Shown: positions 1-11,672 of the stretch, in pieces
Position numbering within the stretch: the stretch's first letter is position 1
How the letters are laid out: every line of letters starts with the position of its first letter
DNA from: Monilinia fructicola
Lineage: Eukaryota; Ascomycota; Leotiomycetes; Helotiales; Sclerotiniaceae
Length of the DNA: 64,000 nt
Assembly: GCA_008692225.1 (NCBI GenBank)
Contig: VICG01000001.1
Span: 3,263,501 to 3,327,500, forward strand
Direction of reading: 5' to 3'
Notes under the pieces: generated by a model
What the model was told of the DNA's origin: nothing
The model's database searches: none
Seen by the model: only the letters and a program-made list of their open reading frames with translations
Program-made: the position numbers and the translations under genes

Positions 1-384
1 GGGGTCAGCAGGGGAGGGGTTCTGCGGGGAATAGAGGGATTTGATTTGAGTGTGGAGGGTGGTTTTGCCTGCATTGTCGAGGCCTAAGAGGAGGACGGAA
101 TATTCTATCAGTGGTTAGCTTCCGAAAGATAAGAAAGGCTACTGTCTGAAATGTTGTAGATAAACCACAAGGAATTGAGGAGTATGTGGTTAGGTTTGTG
201 CGATTTACATCTGCCATCAATTGAGACCTAACTTTCATTGCAACCTGCCCTCACATCTTTAGGTCTCGCATGGCTGCAGAAGCAATGCATTGTATCGAAG
301 CCAAAAAGTATATAGAGAGGAAAACTGCAACTAACCCTCTTTACTAGTAGCATATCGATACAATCCCTTTGCCAGATGATACAT
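1..384 (-). CDS. ARL3: Arl3/ARFRP1-type small GTPase, 5' part (runs off window start)
   Basis: Two exons on the minus strand: 384-336, a 231-base intron with GT at 335-334 and AG at 106-105, then 104 to the window edge. The joined start reads MYHLAKGLYRYATSKEEYS, followed by VLLLGLDNAGKTT, the P-loop of Arf-like GTPases (GLDNAGKT). The hydrophobic MYHLAKGLY start without a myristoylation glycine at position 2 is characteristic of the ARFRP1/yeast Arl3 branch, which is N-terminally acetylated and acts at the trans-Golgi upstream of Arl1 and GRIP-domain tethers (family knowledge). The splice junction splits a Glu codon and restores an exact KEEYS reading, which makes the model firm. Switch regions and the C-terminus lie outside the window, so the assignment to Arl3 rather than another Arl rests on the N-terminus alone. 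Confidence 0.85.
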
Positions 385-1040
385 CTTATGTTGTTATTTG
401 TGAAGTCTGCGCTAATCCACCAATCCCACCAGAATCTCAATCTCTCGAATGCTTTGTTAAAGTCTAGACAGAATCAAATTTGGAAGTTTCTTGGGACAAT
501 CTAGATTTTCTTTGCCGATTCAAAATGTGGAAGCTTTCAGGATGTCGAAAAAGACTGTCTCGGGGATTTTGAAAGAACCGTTGTTGGGTAGAAGGGCAGG
601 GCGTTCTCGAAATAGAGATGCCGCCTGAGCAAAACACTATTGCTAGTTATCGACTTTTGAACGAAGAGATTGTTATGCTTTAATACCTACATGGAACATA
701 TAAGAGAGTAGGAAGATTCGCACATGTAATTGAGTCGTGGAAAATCAACTGTAAGACATATAACCTTATCATTCAAAAGAAGAAATGTGTTGCAATGAAC
801 CTTGAGCCTTGACACAAGGCTGAATGACGCTAAGTTTGCATGGCGCGGAAACTAATGGTCCGGGGAGCCGCTAGCGCTCTCACGTGTAAAGACTGCCAAC
901 AACATCAACGTCGGGCTAGAATTCGAGATAGTTTTATCGTTATGCTTTATGCTTTATGACTTATGAACTTGTTCGGTTTTGCTTGTACTGATTATTGCTT
1001 GAATTTGAAGTGAGTGGTTTGAGAGCATTTGGTTGTGAAT
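385..1040. promoter_or_regulatory. Divergent intergenic region between Arl3-like GTPase and membrane-protein gene
   Basis: This 656-base spacer separates two divergently transcribed genes and should hold both promoters. No ORF of note is seen. It contains a CACGTG E-box at 881-886 and a short AT-rich direct repeat of TTATGCTT near 938-955. Function of these elements is inferred from position only. Confidence 0.4.
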
Positions 1041-2822
1041 ATGGCGCCGGTCGAGATTGATAGCGATCCGAGGTAATCCATTCAACTTCATGTTCCCAGC
1101 TTTCGTTGCCTCAAATCATCAGTGTTTGACAACTTGCCAACGGGAATACTGATATAAAAATATAGTGTCTTTCCAGCAGTAACACTAGGCGGGCATATAA
1201 TCCTAGCATCATGTCTCACGGCTCTCATTGCTAGGACTATTTACCGTTCTTATCTAGCACTCCCACCTTCATCAGCAACTAGACATCGTCAACCTTTAAG
1301 ACGTGATCATGTTAAGATATTCACCAGCTTGGCTTTATTGGGTCTAGTGACGGCTGTGTGGTTTGGTGTGAACGGAGCGAGCTTGAGCTATCGAGTATGG
1401 GCAGCTGAAAGAGGTGTTGAATTACCCGATAGGTTTGTCTATCTACCATTTGACCTAAGATGAGACCACTTGTGATATAAATATACTTATCTCACATACA
1501 GTTTCTTCGGGGATAAAGGAGCTTTTCGATTAGGCCAACATCCGGGCCGTTTCGAAATAACCAGATGGCTCAATGATACACCTTTCTACTTTGATAATCT
1601 AGAAATAGTCGCCGAGAAGGCCAGATACTTTTGGTGGGGTCAACAAGCTAGTTTTACTATGAATTCTTTTAGTACTTATGTTGCTATTGAAGGACGTCGA
1701 AGAAACATCTCGAATCTATGGGCATTTATTCTTTTAGGGCAGCTCGTTAATGTCTCATTTGCTCAAAATTTGTGGTTTGTGGCTATTTTGCTTACACCAC
1801 TGCCACTACCAGAGAACGTTGATGTTTTGATGGACACGAGGGCCTTTGATAGTGTGCATAAGTTAGTACTCATTTTTTGATATATTAAGAAACGTGTGCT
1901 AATCCTTGCGATTTAGATTATGGTTTGAAAAGGTTGTTCCCGAACGAGCGAGTAACTGGCTACCAAATCCTGGCTTCTATATTGCCTTACTTCTCACTGG
2001 ATACGGTGCCCTGTTTTTGACACCTTTTGCTGCAAATACATCTTCTTTTGGGACAGTAGCACTGGTATCAGTCTCCCTTCCATTCGCACCACTATTACTC
2101 CCATACATCGTCCCTGAGCATTGGGGAACCACGCACGATCATCCTCATGAAGCCCATCCTTCATACACAAAGATCTTTCGCGTTATCTCAATCATATCTT
2201 CCATTCTCCATATTAGAACCACAGGCTTGGCTCTACTTTATAGCACACCAGAAAACCACTATTACCGTCACAGCCTCCTTAGACCACTCGAAAAGGTCCA
2301 TAGATCAAACAAGAATCGTGCATTTACAGCTATCGAAAGAGTTCTAGGAGCAGTTGGAGATCATCCTGCTGTGGGAGCTGTAGGGTATGATGTCATCCTT
2401 TCTGGTTTGAGTCTTGGAGCTTGGGCTGCCGTGAGAGGACTTGATGGCAATGAGATTTTGCGAATAGTTATTCCTTGGATGAATAAGGTTGGAAAGGCAG
2501 GAGTGAAGGTTGAGGAGTTAGAAAGTATTACTCAATCGTAAGTCTATCGTTATTCTAATTTGAAGTATACCCCCACCAACCACCATGTAGGACCGATACC
2601 TCCCCCCCACTCCGTCGTCGACGTCGTCCTAGGAGATCCACCAAGTCTCAACAAGATGCTGCATATGCCCCAAAACTCGGTGCAATTGGAACTGCCCCAG
2701 AAGGCGATCAGGATGGAGATGAGGATTGGGAAGTCGCCGCACTTACATGGGGTGTAGTATCCGCAGCTGGACTGGGTGTTGGTAGTGCAAGTGTTTATGG
2801 TGCAGAGATAACGGCTAGGTGA
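1041..2822 (+). CDS. Multi-pass membrane protein of unknown function
   Basis: Five exons (1041-1072, 1166-1432, 1502-1861, 1917-2537, 2591-2822) join in frame to about 493 residues starting MAPVEIDSDPS. Every junction has GT-AG ends and codons are restored across each. Hydrophobic segments suitable for membrane helices are visible in VTLGGHIILASCLTALIA, in the IFTSLALLGLVTAVWFG stretch, around NLWFVAILLTPLPLP, in GFYIALLLTGYGALFLTPFA, in the LVSVSLPFAPLLLPYIVP stretch, and near the C-terminus (VAALTWGVVSAAGLGVGSAS). A basic run of arginines follows exon 4 (PLRRRRRPRRS), with an acidic patch (GDQDGDEDWE) before the last helix. Exon 4 alone would end at a TAA three bases beyond the GTAAGT donor, so intron retention there truncates the protein. 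I do not recognise the family. It resembles uncharacterised integral membrane proteins common in Pezizomycotina. Confidence 0.8.
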
Positions 2823-5800
2823 GATGGTTTTCAGGAAAGTGGAATAGGTTTTAGAATGACAGTAGGATATGAATGATGAATAGGAAACGGGAGAAACACA
2901 AATGGAGTTCATTGATACGATTTTATTATTGCGTTGCTTGGTGGTGGACTTGATGCAATTCCACCTCCACAGGTTGAGAAATATTTCATCAATCCCACGA
3001 AGCTCGATTGTTCGGATTCAGACTTCGTAGCCAGGATGCAATCTATGAGCGCATGGAAGAGTATATACAATTGGCGCTTATTATGATAGTTGAAACGTGT
3101 TAATCTGCCACCAATAAAAGAGGGTGACACGAGATAAAAAACCGACCAGATGAGAGTTCTCTGCTTTCATGATTATATATAGCTATTCAGGAATTATAGG
3201 GGCAACTAGTCTAGATTATATTCTAATAGTTATTTTGGTGGATATATCGTCTCAGTAGGTTTCAATGTTCCAACTGAGTTCAACATCCCAAATAGATCTC
3301 GAAGTACTTATTAATACTTTTGGCATTCCTAATCAATTCAACATATAGAACCTTGAAAGTCTCTGCCATCCAATTCTGGTAGAATATCATAATCATCAGC
3401 AATAAATCCAACCTTGTCCATCAACTCTGCATTATCCAGATATCGTTATACACAAGTGAAATTTTCGTCTCCGGCTGCTGGGAGTTTAGAACCCTTCTCA
3501 GGTTGTTGCTAAGTCATGATGCACACTCATTGCAAAATGCATCATAGGTCATAATAATTGAGCACAGAGAAGCCCAAGATCGACCCTAACGGATAAGGCT
3601 TAATACCAGTTGATATAGGTTGCTGTCGTAGCTGGAATCGATCTCTCCCAAGAAACTGACTAGCCGATCCCACGATATATCTTCACTTCACTTCCGATGA
3701 CTCAATTCAACATAGCAACAAATTCATCAGAACCTTGAAGTTGCGTGTTGACACTGAAAAAACCACCGCACATAACAAAAACTATACAGCACAACCCAAA
3801 AAACAAAGAGAACTCCCCAAAAATCTGTAGACAAAATAGCAAAAAAACGCCGACCGCCACAATCCGCGAAAGGTCTCTCTCTATCTGGGATCGTCTTGAA
3901 CCTATTTGAAAGCAACTATGTGCAAACTTGAACCACTACCGCTGTGCTAGGCACACACTGGGCCGAAAGTTTGTGCGCAAACTTGATGTATATAGGTAGG
4001 GCGGGAGCTGATTCACCATAGTTACTACCAGCACATATACGGCTCAGTCGTTAGCAAAGCCAAATTCTACCGTGCAAGGAAACATCGCAAATAATTCCTC
4101 GCGACGATCTGCTAGGAAATGCCAATCTGTGAAATTATTTGATAATTCACACAGACCTCCAAGCAAAGAGCATATTGACCTCTTTGAGGGGTATTTCGAC
4201 ATTTGAATAGGTACCGTGATACATGAAACTCCTGGGCACTGACTGAAAGACTGTCCTTTTCGTAGAGCTTCAATATTCGAACTCATGTGAACATCCAGAA
4301 AGTCCATCCAAGGCTAACAATTATACTGCACTATAAGATAAGATGACTCTGCCCTTCTCTGCCGATCTTCTATACCTAAAGCTCAGTAAAGACAACCTCC
4401 AAGTGCACTTGCATCGGATGTTTTTGATACGCCCTGAAAACATTCAAGGAAATGTTATTCGGCACAGGACTAAAATATCATGTTACGTTCCACTGCCAAC
4501 TCCTTGCGTCACTTGCTGGGCATGTGGTATGTGAGTGACTGATGATATTCCCTCACCACTAGAGCCTCCAAGAAATCGAGGAAACGCAACTTTCATGGGC
4601 ATGACGCATAATGTGCTGGATTTACGGCTGATGTAAGAATGTATCCGCTGCCGTTGTTTTGCAGACTGTGAAAAGCCTCATGAGAAGTACCAGAAAGAGT
4701 CTTTTGCAGGAGATTTTACATCAACTGACCTACCTGAAGTCTCATTTAGGTGATCACCCTTATCGTAGTAGGTAGTATGAGGCTATTTGGACATCATAGA
4801 GGTTAGGCCTTTGCTAGATGAATGACAGGATCAACGTCGTATTCTCAAGTCGGAGGGTTAATCTTAGTTTCTATGTATTTCGGTTGGGCGTGCATATATC
4901 TATCTTCTGAGCATCTTCAATCTAGGGGTCTGACGGTACCATTTTTTGTTGGGGGGCCCTACCTTTCCTAAAAGAAGACGATTCCTTCGGAACCGTCTTG
5001 TGATAAGATTGAAGCATCTTCCTCATTTCATAATATACCAACCCGCTTTCATAGTATACTAACCCGCATCCTTATACGTCGACTTCGTGGAAAGATAATC
5101 CGAATCCACCCATGAAAACTATTATGATGCAATTTCATAGCCATAGCAGTCAAATGATTATTATCGTCGTATCTTTCTTTGATGAGTTAGCATCCTGAGG
5201 ACCCAAGTGTATTCAGCTTGTATGTTTCTTTGTATCTGTATACGTACACGAGGCTGATATGGCGGGTAGTAGGAGGATTTGAAACCTTTCCACTTGGAAA
5301 CACAAGATGTCACGGAATGGTGTCGATCCCGTTTCTGGTACTTCTGATCGCCAAAAGTACTTTCTGTCAATCAATGAATGAATGATGTGTACCTGGTAGC
5401 TGGTGTTCGGATGTTGTCTCACTTTGCGAAGGTTTCATGCCAAGAATGATCATCAAATCTACACGCGAGCCGCTCCGCTCTTAACCTTCCTAGTAGTTAG
5501 TTGGCCATGCTCCAAACTTCTTAGCCCTCGGGATTTATAATTGGCGTCAACAGATAAGAAGTAACGTGAGATCTGCACAGCCAGATCCTCAAATCAGAAT
5601 TCGTCAACCCCATTAAATCTCCGAAGATTTTCATCATTACTGTAAGGTTACCCGCGATTGAGAAGGCACCCCTGAAAAGGCACCCCTGAGAGGCACCCCT
5701 GCAGACGCAGCCAGCATCGGCAGGGAAATTCCGAGTATCCAACCGTGGCAATTACTTACTTCATATGATGGTCCTGGATGGATGCATTGTAAACTGTTAG

Positions 5801-5913
5801 TGGCTTTAGAACTCAACCTACGAGCTCCTATCTTCGATATATCTTTCGCGTCTTCCGCCCTCAACACGTTGAGGGAATCAATGATTTTTCAAGAAGCTTG
5901 AGATTTGTTTACG
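2823..5913. other. Intergenic spacer, 3.1 kb, no supported gene
   Basis: No ORF here reads like a conserved protein. The best candidate is a minus-strand frame at about 4305-4044 (starting MDFLDVHMSSNIEAL), which is 87 codons with no recognisable domain and no splice context. The region has a small block of three GGCACCCCTG copies at 5665-5701 just upstream of the alcohol oxidase gene. The last few hundred bases presumably carry that gene's promoter and 5' UTR. Confidence 0.5.
5665..5701. repeat. Three direct copies of GGCACCCCTG
   Basis: The 10-mer GGCACCCCTG occurs exactly at 5665-5674, 5679-5688 and 5692-5701, separated by 4 and 3 bases. It lies about 215-250 bases upstream of the alcohol oxidase start codon. 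The repeated C4 core (CCCCT) is close to the AGGGG/CCCCT stress-response element of Msn2/4-type zinc fingers in yeasts. A regulatory role is inference. Confidence 0.5.
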
Positions 5914-8300
5914 ATGTCCTCAAATATGGCCGATGTAGTTGCTCCACTCGTGGCTCCTTTGCCTGATGCCCCCGAAGGTGAATACTTCACGGATCTACAA
6001 TGGAGTACACTAATGGCCATAATGGACACTGTGGTTCCTTCAGTGCACAAGGCCTCAATTACAAATGATCCATCCAGCCAGCTTTCAGTTCCAGATGAGG
6101 AATACAATACTGCTATGACCCAAATGCGAAAGTCCGTTGCATCGCCACCTTCAAATGAAGCAGTGGAAGCATATCTCAACGAAAAACCCTCCGATATACC
6201 GGCATTTCAAGATATCCTCCTGCGAACTCTAACAGTATATGCTCGAGAGGACGCCCGCAAAGCCTTGGGTTTTATTCTAACCACACTCAATACCCGCCTC
6301 GGCTCATTGATGTTAACGGGCTACGCTGCACCCCTACAATCTCACCCAACCAACATTCGTGAATCAATCCTCTCCAATTGGCGCAACTCTTATTTCTCTC
6401 CGCTCCGCGCTATTGCGAAATCGATGTCAATACTGGGCAGACACATCTGGCTGAAAACATCGCCGACTTTTGACAAAGTCACGGGATTTACTAAAGTCCC
6501 GGATCACTATAAGCCAGGCCGGCATTATGAATATAATTTTTTGCAATTTTCGGCGGGGGGTGAACCACAAATCGTTGAGACGGATGTTGTAATAGTAGGA
6601 AGTGGCTGTGGAGGAGCGGTTTGTGCGAAAAATTTAGCGGAAGACGGTCATAGAGTTTTGGTGGTTGAGAAATCCTACTATTATCCTCCCTCACAGTTAC
6701 CAATGTCCGAAGCAGCTGCTGGAATCCATCTTTACGAGAATGGAGGAATTATTATGACAGATGATTCCAGCGTGTCGGTTGTAGCGGGAAGTAATTGGGG
6801 AGGTGGAGGAACTGTTAACTGGAGCGCTAGTCTGCAAACCCAGAACTATGTGAGGAAAGAATGGGCGGAAGATAAAGGGCTTACATTTTTTGGCTCGACA
6901 GACTTCCAGGATTGTCTAGATAGGGTTTGCCAGAAAATGGGCGTTAGTCCGGATCATGTCAGGCACAATCACGGAAATGAAGTCTTGCTGGAGGGGTCCA
7001 GAAAGCTGGGTTACGAAGCAAAGACTGTACCACAGAACACAGGAGGGAAAGAGCATTATTGTGGGCATTGTTCAAATGGATGTGGATCTGCAGAAAAGCA
7101 GGGACCGGTTGTATCTTGGTTACCAGATGCTGCAAAGGCTGGTGCGGAATTTATTGAAGGATTCAAGATTGATCATGTTATTTTTGAAGAAGCGGATGGA
7201 AAGAAGAAAGCAGTGGGGGTAAAGGGGACTTGGACTTCGAGAAATAGCCAAGGCGGTATTGATGGCCCTTTGTCCGACAGAACGGTTCGAGAAGCTATTG
7301 TGAAGGCAAAGAAAGTCATCATCTCGACTGGTACCCTCTGGACTCCCGTTATATTGAAGAACAGTGGTCTAACAGTCAGTTACATTCTTCTAAAGTGCCA
7401 ACACTTACTGACGTGCTCATACAGAATCCACAAATTGGAAGAAACTTGCATCTCCACCCTGTCAGCATGGTTGGCGCTGTGTTCCCCGAAGACGTTAAAC
7501 CATGGGAAGGTATGGCATTTCTATCTTCCAGAATTAGTTCTTCATTCCCACTAATAGCTCTACTATCAGGTGGTATCCTTACCAGCGTTTGTAGCTCCTT
7601 CGAGAACCTCGATTCACATGGCCATGGTGTCAAGCTCGAAACAAGCACTATGATGCCCGCCCACTCTCTCCCCACTCTCAACTATCCCACGGGTTTCTCC
7701 TACAAATTCAAATCCCTCCTCTACCGCCACATGAATCTTTTTATCTCCATCAGTAGAGATCGCGATACTGGGGTTGTATACCCAGATGCCAAAACCGGTC
7801 TCCCTCGAATCTCATATACGCCGAGTGACTTCGACAGAGCGCATATTATGCAAGGTGTACTTGCCCTGACAAAAATATGCTACGTAAGTGGCGCAAGCGA
7901 AATACTTGTCACGGCTCAGGGTATGGATCCTTTTATTCGCTCCCCCTCTTCCATGTCCAGCAACTCCAACGACTTTTCCTCCGACCCAGAATTCCAATCC
8001 TGGCTTGAAAAGCTCTCTACCACCTCTACAAAGCCTCCAGCATCTCAATTTGCATCTGCACATCAAATGGGCACCTCAAAAATGAGTACGCGTCCAGAAG
8101 ATGGAGTTGTAGACCCCAAAGGAAAGGTTTGGGGCACAGAGGATCTGTATGTTAGTGATGCAAGTGTGTTCCCAAGCGCAAGTGGAGTGAACCCGATGGT
8201 TACAAATATGGCCATTAGTGATTGGATTAGCAGGGGGATTGGTAAGGAATTGAAGGGGGAAGTTAGTGACGAGGGACTTGAGGAAAGAGCGAGGTTGTAA
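5914..8300 (+). CDS. Long-chain fatty alcohol oxidase (GMC oxidoreductase)
   Basis: Three exons (5914-7374, 7425-7509, 7570-8300) encode about 758 residues. The ATG at 5914 (MSSNMADVV) is the start; an upstream in-frame TTG is not needed. The FAD-binding dinucleotide motif VIVGSGCGG lies near residues 226-234, followed by the FAD-contact segment GSNWGGGGTVNWSAS. The C-terminus has the GMC block with the active-site histidine (HQMGTSKM) and SDASVFPSASGVNPM. The long N-terminal extension before the FAD fold is the hallmark of the FAO branch, which oxidises long-chain fatty alcohols to aldehydes with O2, typically in peroxisomes or internal membranes for alkane and lipid use (family knowledge). 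Length fits the family (about 700-760). The second intron is 60 bases, a multiple of three with no stop, so a retained-intron isoform would stay in frame. Confidence 0.9.
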
Positions 8301-9774
8301 ATTACAGGAATAAAGATCTTGGAGGGATGTAGTTGGTGATGGGATATAATGAGAGTGAAGTAACGTTGAATTAGGGTTTGCATTTTCAAGCGATCGGATA
8401 TAGAGGAAACTATTATGGAATACGGCGTCAAATGTACACGAACATCTCAATTTGTAATAGCAGTGCCAAGCTTACCGCAGCTAGTCCTTAACATGATAAT
8501 CTGAAGCGAAAGACTTTCCATCCTTTCAAACCCCGCATCATCCGTTTTGGAGAACCCTATGGAGGGCACTGTCAGGTTCCCGGTGATGTATCGATAGCTA
8601 TCACAACCCGGGGTCTATTCTTATCATATCAAAGACCAGAGATACTTCATCTAGCCAAACAAGTCCGCTGTACTATCATGCTTTGGTTTTCAATCTGGAT
8701 CGTTCCCCTATTTTCAAATGAGCGAATCCGAGAAGACCTAGGACAGAAAGAAGATGGTTCCAAGCCGCTCTCCAAGCAAGCCCCTTCCACGAACCGCATC
8801 ATTCGCGAAAACTGCAGTCATGAAACCTCAAGCTGCGCTATAGAAATCGCTTTATAGATGTATGGTATCTAGCAGGGATGCCATAGTGTTAAAGTCAACA
8901 AAACCTCCCTTGAGGGTAGAATATGCCTGGTGGACAGAACTCACACATGAGCGGGCAAACTCCGGCCGCTCAGATACAACGTTGCTGGTGAGGCTCTATC
9001 CAAATCTCTGAAGCCTGGGAAATGCGTCAGAAGTGGTGGTTGATGATGGTATTAGGTGTTTATCTATCTAGCAGTCTATATTGGCATGAACAGTCGCAGT
9101 TGAGGTAGCTGGTATACAAGCTATTACGTACAGTACGTACCAACCTTAGCGTAACATGTGATTCTAACCAAAGTTTGTGTAAGAGATTGAAGTCATGATT
9201 TTAGATGTGCAACAAAAGCTTTGAGCAGGGGATCTGATTGGTTGATGTGAGTTCCATCAATGAGGGTGGGTTCGGACGAGAGTGGCATTTGGTTTGGACG
9301 ATATGCAAGCGATTGTGCAAGTGATTGTCGTCTAATTAGTCAAGCGATGACTCAAGGAGCTAATAATAAGAGTGCCAGTGAAGTACTTTGGGGGAGGGTT
9401 GAGGTACAATAAATGGGCTATGAAGGTCCTGATAGTGTCCCGTAGCATCAGCTCATCGTGCTTCATATTTTTTTCCAAGACTTGCGAACAACATTGGTTG
9501 CAACCGAGGCCTGGCCTGTATTTCCATATATTTTCCCCCATATTGTCGAGAGTCGCTTAATTATCATCAACAATGCCGTCATAGAACTAACGCTGCGCAT
9601 CTCTTGAGAGAAGAGTAAATTGACAAACGCCGTGACAGCCCCATCCGCTTCAAGATAATTTATCTTGTAAGATTACCAACAGAGATCATACTTTAGTCAC
9701 GCACTCCCCTTTAAAAGACTCTAGATCTAGCCCAACTCAATCAAGAGCCAAACTATAATTAGGCTCACTATAAG

Positions 9775-10983
9775 GTGATTCCCCAATCACAAATAAGCAG
9801 CACCATCCATTTCAAAGGACCACTTAATCACAAGTTCGCATCCCATCCTGCCATAAAAGACAAATATCCCCTTCTTTCCCCCCAACCCGCGCCCAAACCC
9901 TCCAATCCCCATCCTATCGCTCCTTTCCAGAACCTCCAAGAGACAAAAGATCCCATCAAAGAAATCCTTAAAGAAATCCTTCCCCCATCACAACAATACG
10001 AAGCCCCAAGAACAATAGTAAGGAGAGATACTAAAGTAGACCCCAAATTAGCGAGAAACAAAAAGTCAATATTCCCTTCAACGACCTCACTCCTTTCAGC
10101 CCCCTCAACTAATTCCCTTTCACCGCACCTCACCCCCCAATTTTCAAAATGGGTATATAACACCCATCCGCTGATTAAAAATCCGCGATATCAAGAAGAG
10201 AAATAACCAAAGCTATCCATCCATCCATCCATCCATCCATCCATTCATTCATTCATCCACTAACTCATTCACTCGCTCACCTACTTCCAAATACAAAGCA
10301 TCATTCCTCCGGCAAGCAACCTTTCCATCGTCCACCCAAAGGAGAAGCAGCAAAAGAAAAGAATGTTCATCCTACCCATCGTCCCCACATTCCCCAACTT
10401 CCCCCGACCCCCTCACATCCCCCCTTAAGCCTAAAATTCCAAACCGGCTTTGGGACCACAAAAGAAGAAAAAGCACGACGCGGAATGGAGTTTGGCCGGC
10501 CCCGAAGCCAAGAAATGGGAAGGTCGCAAAGGCAATGTCGAACATTCTCATGCACTTACTTACCCACATACCCCCACAATACCCCCCATCCCCCGCCCAC
10601 GCACTATCGCGCAAGATCCATTCGCCAAACCTGAAATCCTCCCTGCGATCGCGAGGCGGTTCATAGATACGGGATGTATGCACCACAGGTGCAGAGATAT
10701 CGAATTAGCCCTCACATCAGGAGACTACGCGCCTGCCTCATCGATATGGTTCTCCGTTCATGTGTATAGGCGAATGCTTGTTGAGAAGCGGAGAGCATCG
10801 TATCAATGCCAATCTGCCACTCGTTCCAGCATCGGTTTTGGGTCATTGGGTTCTCTTCTTGGAAGGAAATCATGGTCGAGATCCACAGAACACAGGGCCC
10901 AGCCATCAATTCACCCATCTACCATCCACGTAGCTACCTACCTACAAGACTACCATATGCTTTATGAACCAGTCGAAGATTAG
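9775..10983 (+). CDS. Doubtful coding region, two proline/serine-rich open frames
   Basis: Two open frames, 9775-10206 (143 codons, begins at GTG rather than ATG) and 10450-10983 (177 codons, begins at TTG). The first contains a lysine/isoleucine-rich stretch (KEILKEILPPSQQYEAPRT) and a Ser/Pro tail. The second contains DPFAKPEILPAIARRFIDTG and a Ser/Arg-rich end. Neither has an ATG in a good position, a recognisable domain or a clean intron joining them. The 240 bases between them are low-complexity. They could be pieces of one fast-evolving small gene split by an indel, as is common elsewhere in this window, or chance ORFs in a C-rich stretch. I do not recognise a function. Confidence 0.2.
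10216..10258. repeat. (CCAT)n/(CATT)n microsatellite
   Basis: About ten tandem tetranucleotide units, first CCAT then CATT, lying between two weak open frames. Confidence 0.9.
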
Positions 10984-11672
10984 AGATTTAAAAAAAACAT
11001 CAGGTTTTGGGAAAGACAGATAGAAAGGAAAGACAAGTAAATCAAAATTGACAATCCATGATTCACAATCTCACACATATATAATCAAAGACATTAAAAG
11101 ATTTATCACACATTCATTTTGATTCATAGGCGTCTTAGCTCATGATTTCTTATCTTGTTGAAATGCCGTCAGCATATGTTTCCCAGCAGATTACGTTGGA
11201 TTTTGTATCATGATTTCTCCACCCCACCCACTCACTATCTACATACCCCTGCCAACATCTTCCATCGATCATGCAAATTTCCAGAACTCCAGTTCCCATG
11301 CAAACTTCCAGGACTCCATGCAAACAGCCATGACTTTTCTATGCTCATATCTTCGTTGCAAGTGATAATGAATGGCATCATGAATTTCTTTCATGAAAGC
11401 ATCTCCATTTCCACGTACGCCTGTAAGTGCCTGCCTTGATATCAAGAAATAACAATGTGGTATCATAATAAAGAAAAGTAATTCGAATTTCAGCAAAGCT
11501 TGGATCTGTCACTCCCATCAACTCCGCGTCCCTAACGATATGATGCACCCCTTATGGATGTTGACTGATTCGTTCGCTCAAGTTCAGAAAAACTAGATGT
11601 GATGGTGCGTGAACGTACTTCCGTCTCAAAAGAAAGGAAAATGGAATTTGAAATTTTTTATATGTTTTATGT

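Larger units (their letters stand above)
8301..11672. other. Intergenic spacer with weak proline-rich ORFs
   Basis: About 3.4 kb between the convergent oxidase and SNF2 genes. From 8301 to about 9770 I see nothing beyond the likely 3' UTR. Between 9775 and 10983 two plus-strand open frames (see the separate entry) flank a CCAT/CATT microsatellite. From 11000 to 11600 there is no coding signal, only short direct repeats of CCATGCAAAC around 11290-11330. Confidence 0.45.

Noticed and set aside
4044..4307. 87-codon minus-strand frame with balanced composition
   Set aside because: No domain, no convincing splice partner on either side. Not enough to call a gene.
5905..5913. Non-ATG start nine bases upstream of the alcohol oxidase ATG
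   Set aside because: It is a TTG codon. The ATG at 5914 is the natural fungal start.
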